In this document: piece by piece, positions 52,224 through 60,413 of the stretch
How the letters are laid out: each line of letters starts with the position of its first letter
Numbering within the stretch: position 1 is the first letter of the stretch
Source of the DNA: Prochlorococcus sp. AG-418-C09
GTDB lineage: Bacteria > Cyanobacteriota > Cyanobacteriia > PCC-6307 > Cyanobiaceae
DNA length: 64,000 nt
Direction of reading: 5' to 3'
Assembly: GCA_003214355.1 (NCBI GenBank)
Contig: QCLS01000004.1
Location: 44,097-108,096 of the forward strand
Notes under the pieces: generated by a model
Told to the model about the DNA's origin: nothing
Databases searched by the model: none
Seen by the model: the letters and a program-made list of their open reading frames with translations, nothing else
Position numbers and translations under genes: made by a program

Positions 52224-52979
52224 TTGGATATGGTTACAGCTTCACCTAATTTTGGATCCTTCGTTGGAATTCTACTCTTTATTCTGGGATTTCTATCAAT
52301 TCTTACTTCTCTTTTCCCAGATTTAAAGAGAAAATTATTCTTTTTATCAAATTTTGAAACAGAAGTTGGGATAATCTTATGTATTCAGGGAGGGATTTTT
52401 TACTTTCAGGGATGGAGAATGGATCCGATTATCCAATTTGCAATTTTCTTACAGTTTGTTGTACTAACTATTTTAATTATGTTTAATTACATAAAAGCAA
52501 AAAATATTTTAAGGCTTAAAAATGAACTCAGGTATGATTCAAATTTTAATGAGCAAGAACTATTTAAAGAATATATTTTTAGCTTTGTAGATAAATTAGA
52601 CAAAATTTTATTTGGTCAGTCATTTCGAAAAGAGAGTCCAAAAAATGTTGATAATAATTCTCAAGATTCAAAAAAATATAGAACAGATACTAGGAAATCA
52701 TATAGTAGGGAAAATGCTGATGATTTTAATGAATATAAAGATGATCATATTAAAAACAAGAAGATAAAAGATATTGAAGAGGAAGAAGAAATAGAAACTA
52801 TTTTCTACAGAGATATAGGTAAATATAAAAAAGAGGATTTAGAACTTAAGAATGATAGTGAGATTTATAAAATAGTTAAGGACCGTCTTCTTGGAATAAC
52901 GAAAGGAGAAATAAAGCCTGATTCAGGCGAAGTCCAGTATTTAAAAAGTATTCTTAAATTTGTAAAGCCTATTAAATAA
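52224..52979 (+). CDS. Membrane protein with charged C-terminal region
   Basis: Multiple N-terminal TMs, 251 aa. Confidence 0.55.
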   Translation: MDMVTASPNFGSFVGILLFILGFLSILTSLFPDLKRKLFFLSNFETEVGIILCIQGGIFYFQGWRMDPIIQFAIFLQFVVLTILIMFNYIKAKNILRLKNELRYDSNFNEQELFKEYIFSFVDKLDKILFGQSFRKESPKNVDNNSQDSKKYRTDTRKSYSRENADDFNEYKDDHIKNKKIKDIEEEEEIETIFYRDIGKYKKEDLELKNDSEIYKIVKDRLLGITKGEIKPDSGEVQYLKSILKFVKPIK

Positions 52980-53062
52980 ATTAAACCTTCATTAAGATTA
53001 CTTTTTTAAGCTGTGTATTTTAAATTTTGTAAAAAATGCGGATTCAATCTTCAGAATTTAAA

Positions 53063-53185
53063 TTAGCTAAAAATTATTGATTTAATAAATCGAACAATTA
53101 ATACTCCAATAAAAGCACCTACTCCATAACTAAGAAATGTAATGAAACTTCCAGTAAATCCTGAAGAATCTTTTTTGTTAATCAT
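53063..53185 (-). CDS. Tiny TM protein (40 aa)
   Basis: MINKKDSSGFTGSFITFLSYGVGAFIGVLIVRFIKSIIFS. Confidence 0.45.
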   Translation of the reverse strand: MINKKDSSGFTGSFITFLSYGVGAFIGVLIVRFIKSIIFS

Positions 53186-53325
53186 AAGAAAAATATTTAG
53201 AATTATTTTAATAATTACACAATTTATAAATTAAAAAATTCTTTGTTAAAAAATTAAATAAAGGATATTCAAAGATAATATATTTTATTTAACTTTAAGA
53301 TTGTTTTAATTAGAGATGAAATTAT

Positions 53326-53643
53326 CTATTCTTTTTCAATATCAATAGTTTTTTTCTTATCATTGATTGCTTTTTGTTTCATATTTTTAGTCATTTCGTA
53401 AGATATAAAACCACTAATAAGTTGAATTGGATATTTTACTCCAGGTTTTAATTCTTCTTCACCAGTTTGAATTAAAATCATAAATCCAATAAAAAAAACT
53501 AAAAGAAAAGGGACTAGAGAAAGACCCCATGATCGCTGTCTTATTCCCCAAATAGCAGAACTCAAAGGAGAAAGTAAACCAACACATACACCAATTAAAA
53601 TAGGATTACATTTTTCTCTTCTTTGATTAGGTGTAAGAATCAT
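53326..53643 (-). CDS. Small membrane protein
   Basis: 105 aa, two TM segments. Confidence 0.5.
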   Translation of the reverse strand: MILTPNQRREKCNPILIGVCVGLLSPLSSAIWGIRQRSWGLSLVPFLLVFFIGFMILIQTGEEELKPGVKYPIQLISGFISYEMTKNMKQKAINDKKKTIDIEKE

Positions 53644-53701
53644 TAAATTAAATATTCCATTTTTTAAAAGATAAAGATATTAATAATAAAGTCAAGTATG
53701 T

Positions 53702-53734
53702 AAATCATTGCAAGATAGATTTATTCACACTCAT
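53702..53734 (+). repeat. Direct repeat copy C (33 bp, identical to core of copy B)
   Basis: aaatcattgcaagatagatttattcacactcat. Confidence 0.9.
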
Positions 53735-53779
53735 AATTCAGTGATTGATATACGATTTAGAATATAGTTCAAGTTAAAT

Positions 53780-54232
53780 TTGCAATCCATGAGTGCAAGT
53801 ATTTTTTGGTGGTGTGCACTAGTTCTTCTTCCTCCATTATTTTTAATAATTGGACCAGTTCAATTTATCTTGGGAATTATTGCTCAGGTAGCAGCAGTCA
53901 TAATACTTCTTACTGATTCAGTAATTCCTAATCAATACATCTGGGGAGCATTAATTATTTTTATTATTCAATGCCTACCTCCAATAAGAGCTTTAGGAGG
54001 AATGGCTACTGAACTAATATGCAAGCCTATTCCAGGAGGAAGAACAGTAAATGTTGGGGATGCAATTGTTGGATCAATTGCTGGATTAATTTACAATTTA
54101 GATTGGCTTGATTTCGCTAACAATAATCCTGGGAGTTGGCTTATTTACTTGAATTATATTTTGTCTTCTATAGGGATTTGGTTATTTATAAGTGTTGCTA
54201 TTACAAATCGATTAGTACATAAAAATGATTAG
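53780..54232 (+). CDS. Membrane protein
   Basis: 150 aa, 3-4 TM segments. Confidence 0.6.
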   Translation: MQSMSASIFWWCALVLLPPLFLIIGPVQFILGIIAQVAAVIILLTDSVIPNQYIWGALIIFIIQCLPPIRALGGMATELICKPIPGGRTVNVGDAIVGSIAGLIYNLDWLDFANNNPGSWLIYLNYILSSIGIWLFISVAITNRLVHKND

Positions 54233-54337
54233 CTGTGAGTCAAGTAATCATCGTTCGGGAATTACGCCGGGTAACGAATTTGCAGAGAATAAAAATAAAA
54301 GGTTTGATAATAACTACAGAGTTATTTAAAAATATAA

Positions 54338-54664
54338 GTGAAGCACTTTCTACTCCCACTATTAGCTGCCCTCGCTTTACCTTCTGCTGTTAATGCCCAT
54401 CATTATGGCGAACATATACTATATGGAATGCAATTCAATGAACACGGTGGTTGGTTAATTGATTCAGAGAAGGAAAATATAACTCAATCCGAGAGAGAAG
54501 CTTTAGATGCTCTTTGCAAAATTGGCTTAAATGCTGATGATGGAATTTGGAGTAATCAGGATATTAATGCTGCTATTGCCACAATCAAATGGGGACAATA
54601 TTGGCCGGATAATGCAGAAGCTTTAGCCTATAAAACTTGCAATTGGGGAGGTTATTTAGATTGA
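54338..54664 (+). CDS. Small secreted protein (MKRLLL-type signal peptide family, GTG start)
   Basis: MKHFLLPLLAALALPSAVNA signal peptide; paired acidic/EF-hand-unlike mature part. Confidence 0.65.
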   Translation: MKHFLLPLLAALALPSAVNAHHYGEHILYGMQFNEHGGWLIDSEKENITQSEREALDALCKIGLNADDGIWSNQDINAAIATIKWGQYWPDNAEALAYKTCNWGGYLD

Positions 54665-55467
54665 AAATAAATATAAAAGAAGTTATACGTTGGATTACAT
54701 TCATTCCTGTTCCTTTAGTTGCCGGACCACTTGCAGGAGCTCTGCTTGCAATCCCTATACTTTTTGTTTCTCTTGGAACTTCGGCGGTCCAGGAATTAAT
54801 TGATATACCAACTAAAGTAATACTCACCAGTACTATGTGGGTGGTAATTTATTGGTTTGGTGCCGTTCTTAAGCCAAAGAAACTGCCCATGAATGCCTTT
54901 AGAATAATATGGCTTATTATTATTACTTTGGCAGTAAGTAGATTTTTAGTCCTAAATTCTACTTATGATTTAAGATATCAATTCCTTGAAATATTTATCC
55001 CAATTTATTTTTTTCCCTACAGAGGAGATTACGAAGATCAAGATAGTTTTATGTATGCAGTGAATTTTAGAATTAGTAGAGTGTTCGGGTTCGGAAGGAA
55101 GGATGAGCGATTACCTGGAGCTATTGGTTGGGGCTTACCAACATACTTTTTTGCTCTTTGCTTATTGATTGAAGCCATATTTCTTACATTCAATGGATCA
55201 CCTTTTGCCTTATTAAGTTTTATTGGAGCAGTTGCTTTAAATACTGCAGTAAGTACAACTCTTTATTCAAAAGATCCTGCTTTTAAACAAAATCCTTCTG
55301 GTAAATATTTAATGGGTTTGGCATTTTTATTAGTTGGATTATTTTTAGTTCGAATAAGCGGACTAAATAGTATAAGTTTTTTAGATTTTTCTATTAATCT
55401 TTATATTCTTCCATGTTTACTAGGTCTTATTCATTATCCAGGAAATGATCCCAAAGATTTTGAATAA
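54661..55467 (+). CDS. Multi-pass membrane protein (start uncertain)
   Basis: Six or more hydrophobic segments; track start 54637 overlaps previous ORF. Confidence 0.55.
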   Translation: MKINIKEVIRWITFIPVPLVAGPLAGALLAIPILFVSLGTSAVQELIDIPTKVILTSTMWVVIYWFGAVLKPKKLPMNAFRIIWLIIITLAVSRFLVLNSTYDLRYQFLEIFIPIYFFPYRGDYEDQDSFMYAVNFRISRVFGFGRKDERLPGAIGWGLPTYFFALCLLIEAIFLTFNGSPFALLSFIGAVALNTAVSTTLYSKDPAFKQNPSGKYLMGLAFLLVGLFLVRISGLNSISFLDFSINLYILPCLLGLIHYPGNDPKDFE

Positions 55468-55851
55468 ATGAAACGCTTACTTCTAATACCAATTCTTTTA
55501 TTAACTAGTTGTTCCCTTGCGAAAAAGGATCCTATCTATTACGTCCATGTCAGACCACCTTCTTCTTACTCAGGCACGATAGGTGATGATGGGTTTTTCT
55601 ACTATTTCACTAACTCTGCCGATAGAGTAAATGATGACATTTGCAAAATAAGAATTGATGGTGCGTGCTTTGTGAAAACTGATACGCCTGCTGAAATTAT
55701 CAAGGAAGGGATAATGAAAGCTGGAGATAAATATTGGTGTTCGGAAGCAGTAATCAAAGAAGCTGAAAAGGTTCAAGAATCATCTTACAATTTTGGAACA
55801 TATAATCCTGGCTATGGGATTTGCACAGAAGATGGATGGATAGTTGAATGA
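55468..55851 (+). CDS. Putative lipoprotein (MKRLLL start)
   Basis: [15 protein letters not shown] lipobox. Confidence 0.65.
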   Translation: MKRLLLIPILLLTSCSLAKKDPIYYVHVRPPSSYSGTIGDDGFFYYFTNSADRVNDDICKIRIDGACFVKTDTPAEIIKEGIMKAGDKYWCSEAVIKEAEKVQESSYNFGTYNPGYGICTEDGWIVE

Positions 55852-56417
55852 AACGATTACTACTTGCACTACTAGCCTCTCTTGCCTTACCTGCTGCTGT
55901 TAATGCAGATCATGATAGGAATCATAATGATGAACCATATTGTGTTATTACAAGTGAATATAGCTCTGACTATAGAATTGAAATGTATTGGCCGACTCAA
56001 GGACTTTTGTTTTATAAAGATGAAAAAAGATATTCTATAAAATTTAACCGTTCAAACGGATACTCAACTGAATACTTCAAAATAGAGATATACAATGGTG
56101 GTTCTTCTGGAGGGTTTTGGCCGACATGGAATAACTGGATTATGCATGAAGGTAGGACTGGAGACGTAGTAGTTTTTGTAGGGGATATTCCGTTAAAAGC
56201 TTATTGGCAGATGTCTGATAAAGAGAGAGAAGAAGTTAAATTCGAAGGACAAGGAAGGGTTCTATTTGTTGATTTAGCTCAGAGTTTTCATTACTTACCA
56301 GACTTTGAAGGCAGGACTGAATTGTATGCTGAACGTGATGGAGAATGGTTTAAAGTTGCACATAACTTCTGGAGTCTTGGAGAAGGATGCAAAATAGATG
56401 TTCCTAAATATTTTTGA
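55848..56417 (+). CDS. Secreted protein (MKRLLL start)
   Basis: MKRLLLALLASLALPAAVNA signal peptide. Confidence 0.7.
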   Translation: MKRLLLALLASLALPAAVNADHDRNHNDEPYCVITSEYSSDYRIEMYWPTQGLLFYKDEKRYSIKFNRSNGYSTEYFKIEIYNGGSSGGFWPTWNNWIMHEGRTGDVVVFVGDIPLKAYWQMSDKEREEVKFEGQGRVLFVDLAQSFHYLPDFEGRTELYAERDGEWFKVAHNFWSLGEGCKIDVPKYF

Positions 56418-56420
56418 TAA

Positions 56421-56453
56421 ATGAAACGCTTACTTCTTACACCGATATATTAA
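56421..56453 (+). repeat. Orphan junction repeat (MKRLLLTPIY*)
   Basis: atgaaacgcttacttcttacaccgatatattaa. Confidence 0.85.
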
Positions 56454-56457
56454 ATAC

Positions 56458-56490
56458 GATTGACAGTCGATCTAAAATAAGGGGCAATTA
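56458..56490 (+). repeat. TTGACA-containing intergenic element, copy 2
   Basis: gattgacagtcgatctaaaataaggggcaatta, one mismatch to 58778-58810. Confidence 0.8.
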
Positions 56491-56499
56491 GCTTTTTTT

Positions 56500-56715
56500 A
56501 TGGGTGGTTTTTTAGGACTGCTAGTAGTTATAGGATTTATAATTTCCTTTTTGAGTGGTTCACTTGGAGATGGATTTAGGTTTGCTGGGATTTTTGGAAT
56601 AATAATTGTTGTTATTGTTTTGATTGGTAATTCAGGAAATCAAACAGCGGCTCTCTTTTTAGCTTTAGGTTTATTTTGGTTAATTTATTATTTTTTAGAT
56701 AGGAAAAACAAATGA
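56500..56715 (+). CDS. Small membrane protein
   Basis: 71 aa, hydrophobic. Confidence 0.5.
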   Translation: MGGFLGLLVVIGFIISFLSGSLGDGFRFAGIFGIIIVVIVLIGNSGNQTAALFLALGLFWLIYYFLDRKNK

Positions 56716-56775
56716 CCATTTACTTCTTGTTAGAAAAGGTCTTTACCCTTATTATTTCCCTAATTGGATAAGAGT

Positions 56776-57363
56776 ATGAAATATCCTGAATACATAGAAG
56801 AATTATTACCACTAAGTCATTTTGAAAGTTTGATAAAGCAATCAACTGAAGAATATAACGAGAAACTCGCAGAAATTGATATAGAGCCAAGAGAACCCCT
56901 AGAGGTAGAGAAGTCAGAAATACTTTTCTTTAATGAAAATTTTGTTGATATTCTTATGTATTTCTATGAAACTTTTGGTGAAGATTCGCTTTATCTGGAG
57001 GAAATTGCATTCGGTAGAGGTTATTCAGTTAATGAAGTAAAAGAACATTGCAATTTGCATTTTCGTGATCGGTTCCGCTTTAAGGAAGAGCGTCTCAATG
57101 AAAAGCTGTTAGAAAAAACTAGGCACGAACTTGCAACTAAAGCTTGGCCTGAAGGACAACCTGCTGCTAATTGGTGGACAAAGAAAGCAAAAGAAAAAAA
57201 AGATGATAAAAACTTTTTAATTTTTTCTGAAAATATGGTGAAATTTCATTTAAAAGAGATTAGAGGCAGTTACATTCTTGATTGCCTTAAAGATTTGCCA
57301 TTAGAAGAAAAAGCTAGAATTATTAAAGAAGCTAAAAATAACTGCGAGTGGTTTATAAAATGA
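56776..57363 (+). CDS. Hypothetical soluble protein
   Basis: ~195 aa; AWPEGQPAANWWTKKAKEKKDD; internal ATG preferred over TTG at 56764. Confidence 0.6.
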   Translation: MKYPEYIEELLPLSHFESLIKQSTEEYNEKLAEIDIEPREPLEVEKSEILFFNENFVDILMYFYETFGEDSLYLEEIAFGRGYSVNEVKEHCNLHFRDRFRFKEERLNEKLLEKTRHELATKAWPEGQPAANWWTKKAKEKKDDKNFLIFSENMVKFHLKEIRGSYILDCLKDLPLEEKARIIKEAKNNCEWFIK

Positions 57364-57842
57364 AACGCTTACTAATTGCACTACTCCTATTCTCATCACC
57401 TGCCTTTAGTCAGATAACTAAAGAAAGTGTAAAAGAAATGGCAAATATTCTGCTACTTGATTGCAAAGAGTATGGAATAAATAGCTGTGCATCAAGAATT
57501 ATTGCCTTATCTGCTTGTACCTACGCAATGGGTGTGAATCAAGGAATTGAACCAATAGAAGCTCAAGAGATAAGTCAGATTTTATTTACTGAAATGAGTA
57601 CTAAACATCAAATACCTTATAGCTCTTTATTTGATTCTGATGACACTATGAAAGACGAAATAAAAGCAGAATCATTAGAAAGAATTTTCATGTGCAAAGA
57701 TTCTATTGCGCAAGCAATTCCAATAATGCATGAAGCATTTAACGGAACAACAATTCCAGAAGACAAAATAGAAGAAATTGCTAATCTTTATCCCTTTTGG
57801 TACATAGAAGATATGGAACAAGTTTATAAGACTTTTTACTAA
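57360..57842 (+). CDS. Secreted protein (MKRLLI start)
   Basis: MKRLLIALLLFSSPAFSQ; track start at 57348 adds MVYK. Confidence 0.65.
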   Translation: MKRLLIALLLFSSPAFSQITKESVKEMANILLLDCKEYGINSCASRIIALSACTYAMGVNQGIEPIEAQEISQILFTEMSTKHQIPYSSLFDSDDTMKDEIKAESLERIFMCKDSIAQAIPIMHEAFNGTTIPEDKIEEIANLYPFWYIEDMEQVYKTFY

Positions 57843-57907
57843 ATCAAACGCTAAAGTGATTGTGGTTGACAGCTGATCTAAATTAGAGGGATAAACATCA
57901 CTTTTTA

Positions 57908-58465
57908 ATGGCGTTTTTCTTTATTACTTATAGTCTCTTATTATTTGGATTATTCACTTTTTTATGGGAGACAGAAAAATATAATTTTGTATATTTCAAG
58001 AACTTTTTAATTAATTCATTTGACTTTAAGGGAAAAACAAAAAGGAAAGACTTTTGGTCTACCTATGCATGGATACTTTTAATTTCACCTTTTTTAGTTA
58101 TTTCTGGCATCACACTTTTTAAAGACTTGGGAGGAGCCTCTGCTAATAGGAATATTATTTTATTTGCGATAACTCCAATTCTTTTGGAAATTATCTTCTT
58201 ATTAATTCCTAATTTATCTTTGCAAATTCGTAGATTAAGGGATACTGGTAGAAATCCATTATGGATATTCTTAAATTCAATTCCTTATGGTATTGGAGCT
58301 ATTGTATTATTAATTTTCTATCTGAGTCCATCTAAAGAAAGGAAGACAAAGGCAACATTGCAAGACAAACTTAAAGAAGTCGAGGATTTATTAAGCAAAG
58401 GAACTATTGATGAAGAAGAATATAAATATATGAGAAAACAAATTCTGGGTAAACATATTGATTAA
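57908..58465 (+). CDS. DUF805 membrane protein with C-terminal SHOCT-like domain
   Basis: KGKTKRKDFWSTYAWILLI, LSLQIRRLRDTGRNPLWIFL, LKEVEDLLSKGTIDEEEYKYMRKQILG. Confidence 0.85.
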   Translation: MAFFFITYSLLLFGLFTFLWETEKYNFVYFKNFLINSFDFKGKTKRKDFWSTYAWILLISPFLVISGITLFKDLGGASANRNIILFAITPILLEIIFLLIPNLSLQIRRLRDTGRNPLWIFLNSIPYGIGAIVLLIFYLSPSKERKTKATLQDKLKEVEDLLSKGTIDEEEYKYMRKQILGKHID

Positions 58466-58470
58466 GACAA

Positions 58471-58734
58471 ATGAAACGTATACTACTTGCACTTTTATTA
58501 TTCTCCAGTCCTGTATTTGCAGATAATGATTCTTTAAATTCTGCTTTTATTGTTGGAAATATCAATGCGGTTTGTCGGTTATACGCTAATGGGAATATAA
58601 GTAAAAAAGTGGCGAATCAAACTATTGAAGCATTGTTTGAATTGGTTGAAGAATTACCTAAAGAATATATAGATAAAACATATACTTTCATAAATACTGT
58701 TAATAATGGAGCATGTAGAGAATTTGCTCCATGA
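58471..58734 (+). CDS. Small secreted protein (MKRILL start)
   Basis: MKRILLALLLFSSPVFA signal peptide. Confidence 0.65.
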   Translation: MKRILLALLLFSSPVFADNDSLNSAFIVGNINAVCRLYANGNISKKVANQTIEALFELVEELPKEYIDKTYTFINTVNNGACREFAP

Positions 58735-58740
58735 GTTTTA

Positions 58741-58773
58741 ATGTAACGCTTACTACTTGCACAGCAATATTAA
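58741..58773 (+). repeat. Degenerate junction repeat with nonsense change (ATGTAACGC...)
   Basis: atgtaacgcttactacttgcacagcaatattaa. Confidence 0.85.
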
Positions 58774-58777
58774 TTTT

Positions 58778-58810
58778 GATTGACAGTCGATCTAGAATAA
58801 GGGGCAATTA
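58778..58810 (+). repeat. TTGACA-containing intergenic element, copy 4
   Basis: gattgacagtcgatctagaataaggggcaatta. Confidence 0.8.
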
Positions 58811-58833
58811 ACGACTTGATTTATTTTTGATTA

Positions 58834-59373
58834 ATGGGAGAAGTGAATTCTGAAATAGAAAGGTTTCCTTGCACCGATTATGCTTTTTTCACAGCTTTCA
58901 ATATACATGGTTTTGGTTCTTCAAAATCTATAAAAGATGCTCCGGATATTTCATCTTCAAATGATCATTCTGAGTTAGAGAGTTCCAACCCAGCTGACAC
59001 AATTCCAGTTGCAACTTTTTTGAGAAATGAGAAATTACCACATGAAATTATAAAAAAAGAGTATTTTTATGTTTGTTCATTTGAATGGGCATTCCCAATA
59101 GGAGAGATAAAGGATTCTACAGATTTGGAAGAATTAGAAAAGAGGAGCAAAGGTCCCAAGATAAAAAAAACATGTCATTTGCTTTTCTGTATTCTGGATG
59201 AGAGTGAACATGATGAACCAAGTTCTTGGATAAGAATCTGGGTTGATGCTTGTGAAAATGCATCCTCACATATAGAAGCAACAAAATGGATGTTAAATGA
59301 ACTTACATCCAAAGAGAATAAAATATTTCCCGTTGATCACTTCAAAAAAGGGAAACTAGAGATATTAATTTGA
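58834..59373 (+). CDS. Hypothetical protein, paralog 1 of a tandem pair
   Basis: ELESSNPADTIPVATF ... ATKWMLNELTSKENKIFPVDHFKKGKLEILI shared with 59936-60403. Confidence 0.65.
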   Translation: MGEVNSEIERFPCTDYAFFTAFNIHGFGSSKSIKDAPDISSSNDHSELESSNPADTIPVATFLRNEKLPHEIIKKEYFYVCSFEWAFPIGEIKDSTDLEELEKRSKGPKIKKTCHLLFCILDESEHDEPSSWIRIWVDACENASSHIEATKWMLNELTSKENKIFPVDHFKKGKLEILI

Positions 59374-59396
59374 TGAATAAAACTAATGTTAAAAAA

Positions 59397-59903
59397 ATGA
59401 AACGCTTACTACTCCCACTACTAGCTGTTCTTGCTTTGCCAATTTATCTTGTGGCAAATTGGCTTGGAGATGAAACATTCTATATAGTATGCGGTTCATC
59501 AGAGTATAAAGTGGTGAAAAATGGATCGGTTTGGTTTGGTGGTTGGCAGAAAAGTAATGCCGGAGATTTTGGTCTATTCACATTGAATGAGAAAGATAAA
59601 ACAGCTTCTCTTTTAAGGTTTAAACCAGAAGAAGGCTTAGAATATCATGGCGTAGATGTTGTATTTTTCAATAAAGATTCGATAAAACTTTCTCAAAGGT
59701 ATGATATGCAAGAGCCGCTAGTGCTTGATGGAGTAGAAAAGTATCACCTTTTTTATATTTATACAATTAATAGAATTAATGGTGAATTCAATTTCTGGAT
59801 AGAGGATACTGATTCAAATAACAGTTTAACTAATCCCTCAACTGATACCTATATCCTAAATAGGGGAAGTTGTAGGGTAGTTGAAGATGGGAATTTATTT
59901 TAA
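59397..59903 (+). CDS. Secreted protein (MKRLLL start)
   Basis: MKRLLLPLLAVLALPIYLVANWLGD signal-like; start at MKRLLL preferred over 59370. Confidence 0.65.
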   Translation: MKRLLLPLLAVLALPIYLVANWLGDETFYIVCGSSEYKVVKNGSVWFGGWQKSNAGDFGLFTLNEKDKTASLLRFKPEEGLEYHGVDVVFFNKDSIKLSQRYDMQEPLVLDGVEKYHLFYIYTINRINGEFNFWIEDTDSNNSLTNPSTDTYILNRGSCRVVEDGNLF

Positions 59904-59935
59904 ATGAAACTCTTTATGGCTATATTTTTTAAGTA

Positions 59936-60403
59936 ATGGGAAAAGAAACTTATCAAATAAAAGATTACGTTCACGATGAGGTAGTAGCTTTTGCTGGTGC
60001 GATGAATATCAAAGGTAAGCTATCTTGTAATGAAGATGAGATGTATTCCACTGACCGTATTGAATTAGAGAGTTACAACCCTGAAGATACTATTCCAGTA
60101 GCAACTTTTTTTTATGAAAAGTACTCCACCAAAAAAGCATATTTTTATGTTGCATCATTTACAGAACCAAATTGGAAAGCATCTCATATGGAAGTATATT
60201 CGCTCTTCTCTATTAGGTGGAGTAAAGAAGATAATCACTGGGAAAAAATACCTGAGTACAGTTGTTCCGTAATATCTGAACAACCTCAACCACCTTTACA
60301 TAAAGAAGCAGCAGAGTGGATGTTAAAAGAAATGACTACTAAAGGTTGTCCTATGGCTCCATTAGATGTCTTCAAAAATGGGACACTAGAGATATTGATT
60401 TAA
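59936..60403 (+). CDS. Hypothetical protein, paralog 2
   Basis: ELESYNPEDTIPVATF ... AAEWMLKEMTTKGCPMAPLDVFKNGTLEILI. Confidence 0.65.
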   Translation: MGKETYQIKDYVHDEVVAFAGAMNIKGKLSCNEDEMYSTDRIELESYNPEDTIPVATFFYEKYSTKKAYFYVASFTEPNWKASHMEVYSLFSIRWSKEDNHWEKIPEYSCSVISEQPQPPLHKEAAEWMLKEMTTKGCPMAPLDVFKNGTLEILI

Positions 60404-60413
60404 AGGTAATAAA

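Noticed and set aside
54240-54290. GC-rich stretch cgttcgggaattacgccgggtaacgaa as a tRNA or att fragment
   Set aside because: Only a weak 5-bp stem can be drawn; insufficient support.
49249-59930. Interpretation of the ATGAAACG repeats as CRISPR or integron attC
   Set aside because: Spacing is irregular at gene scale and the repeat is coding with no dyad structure expected of attC; no integron-type array order.
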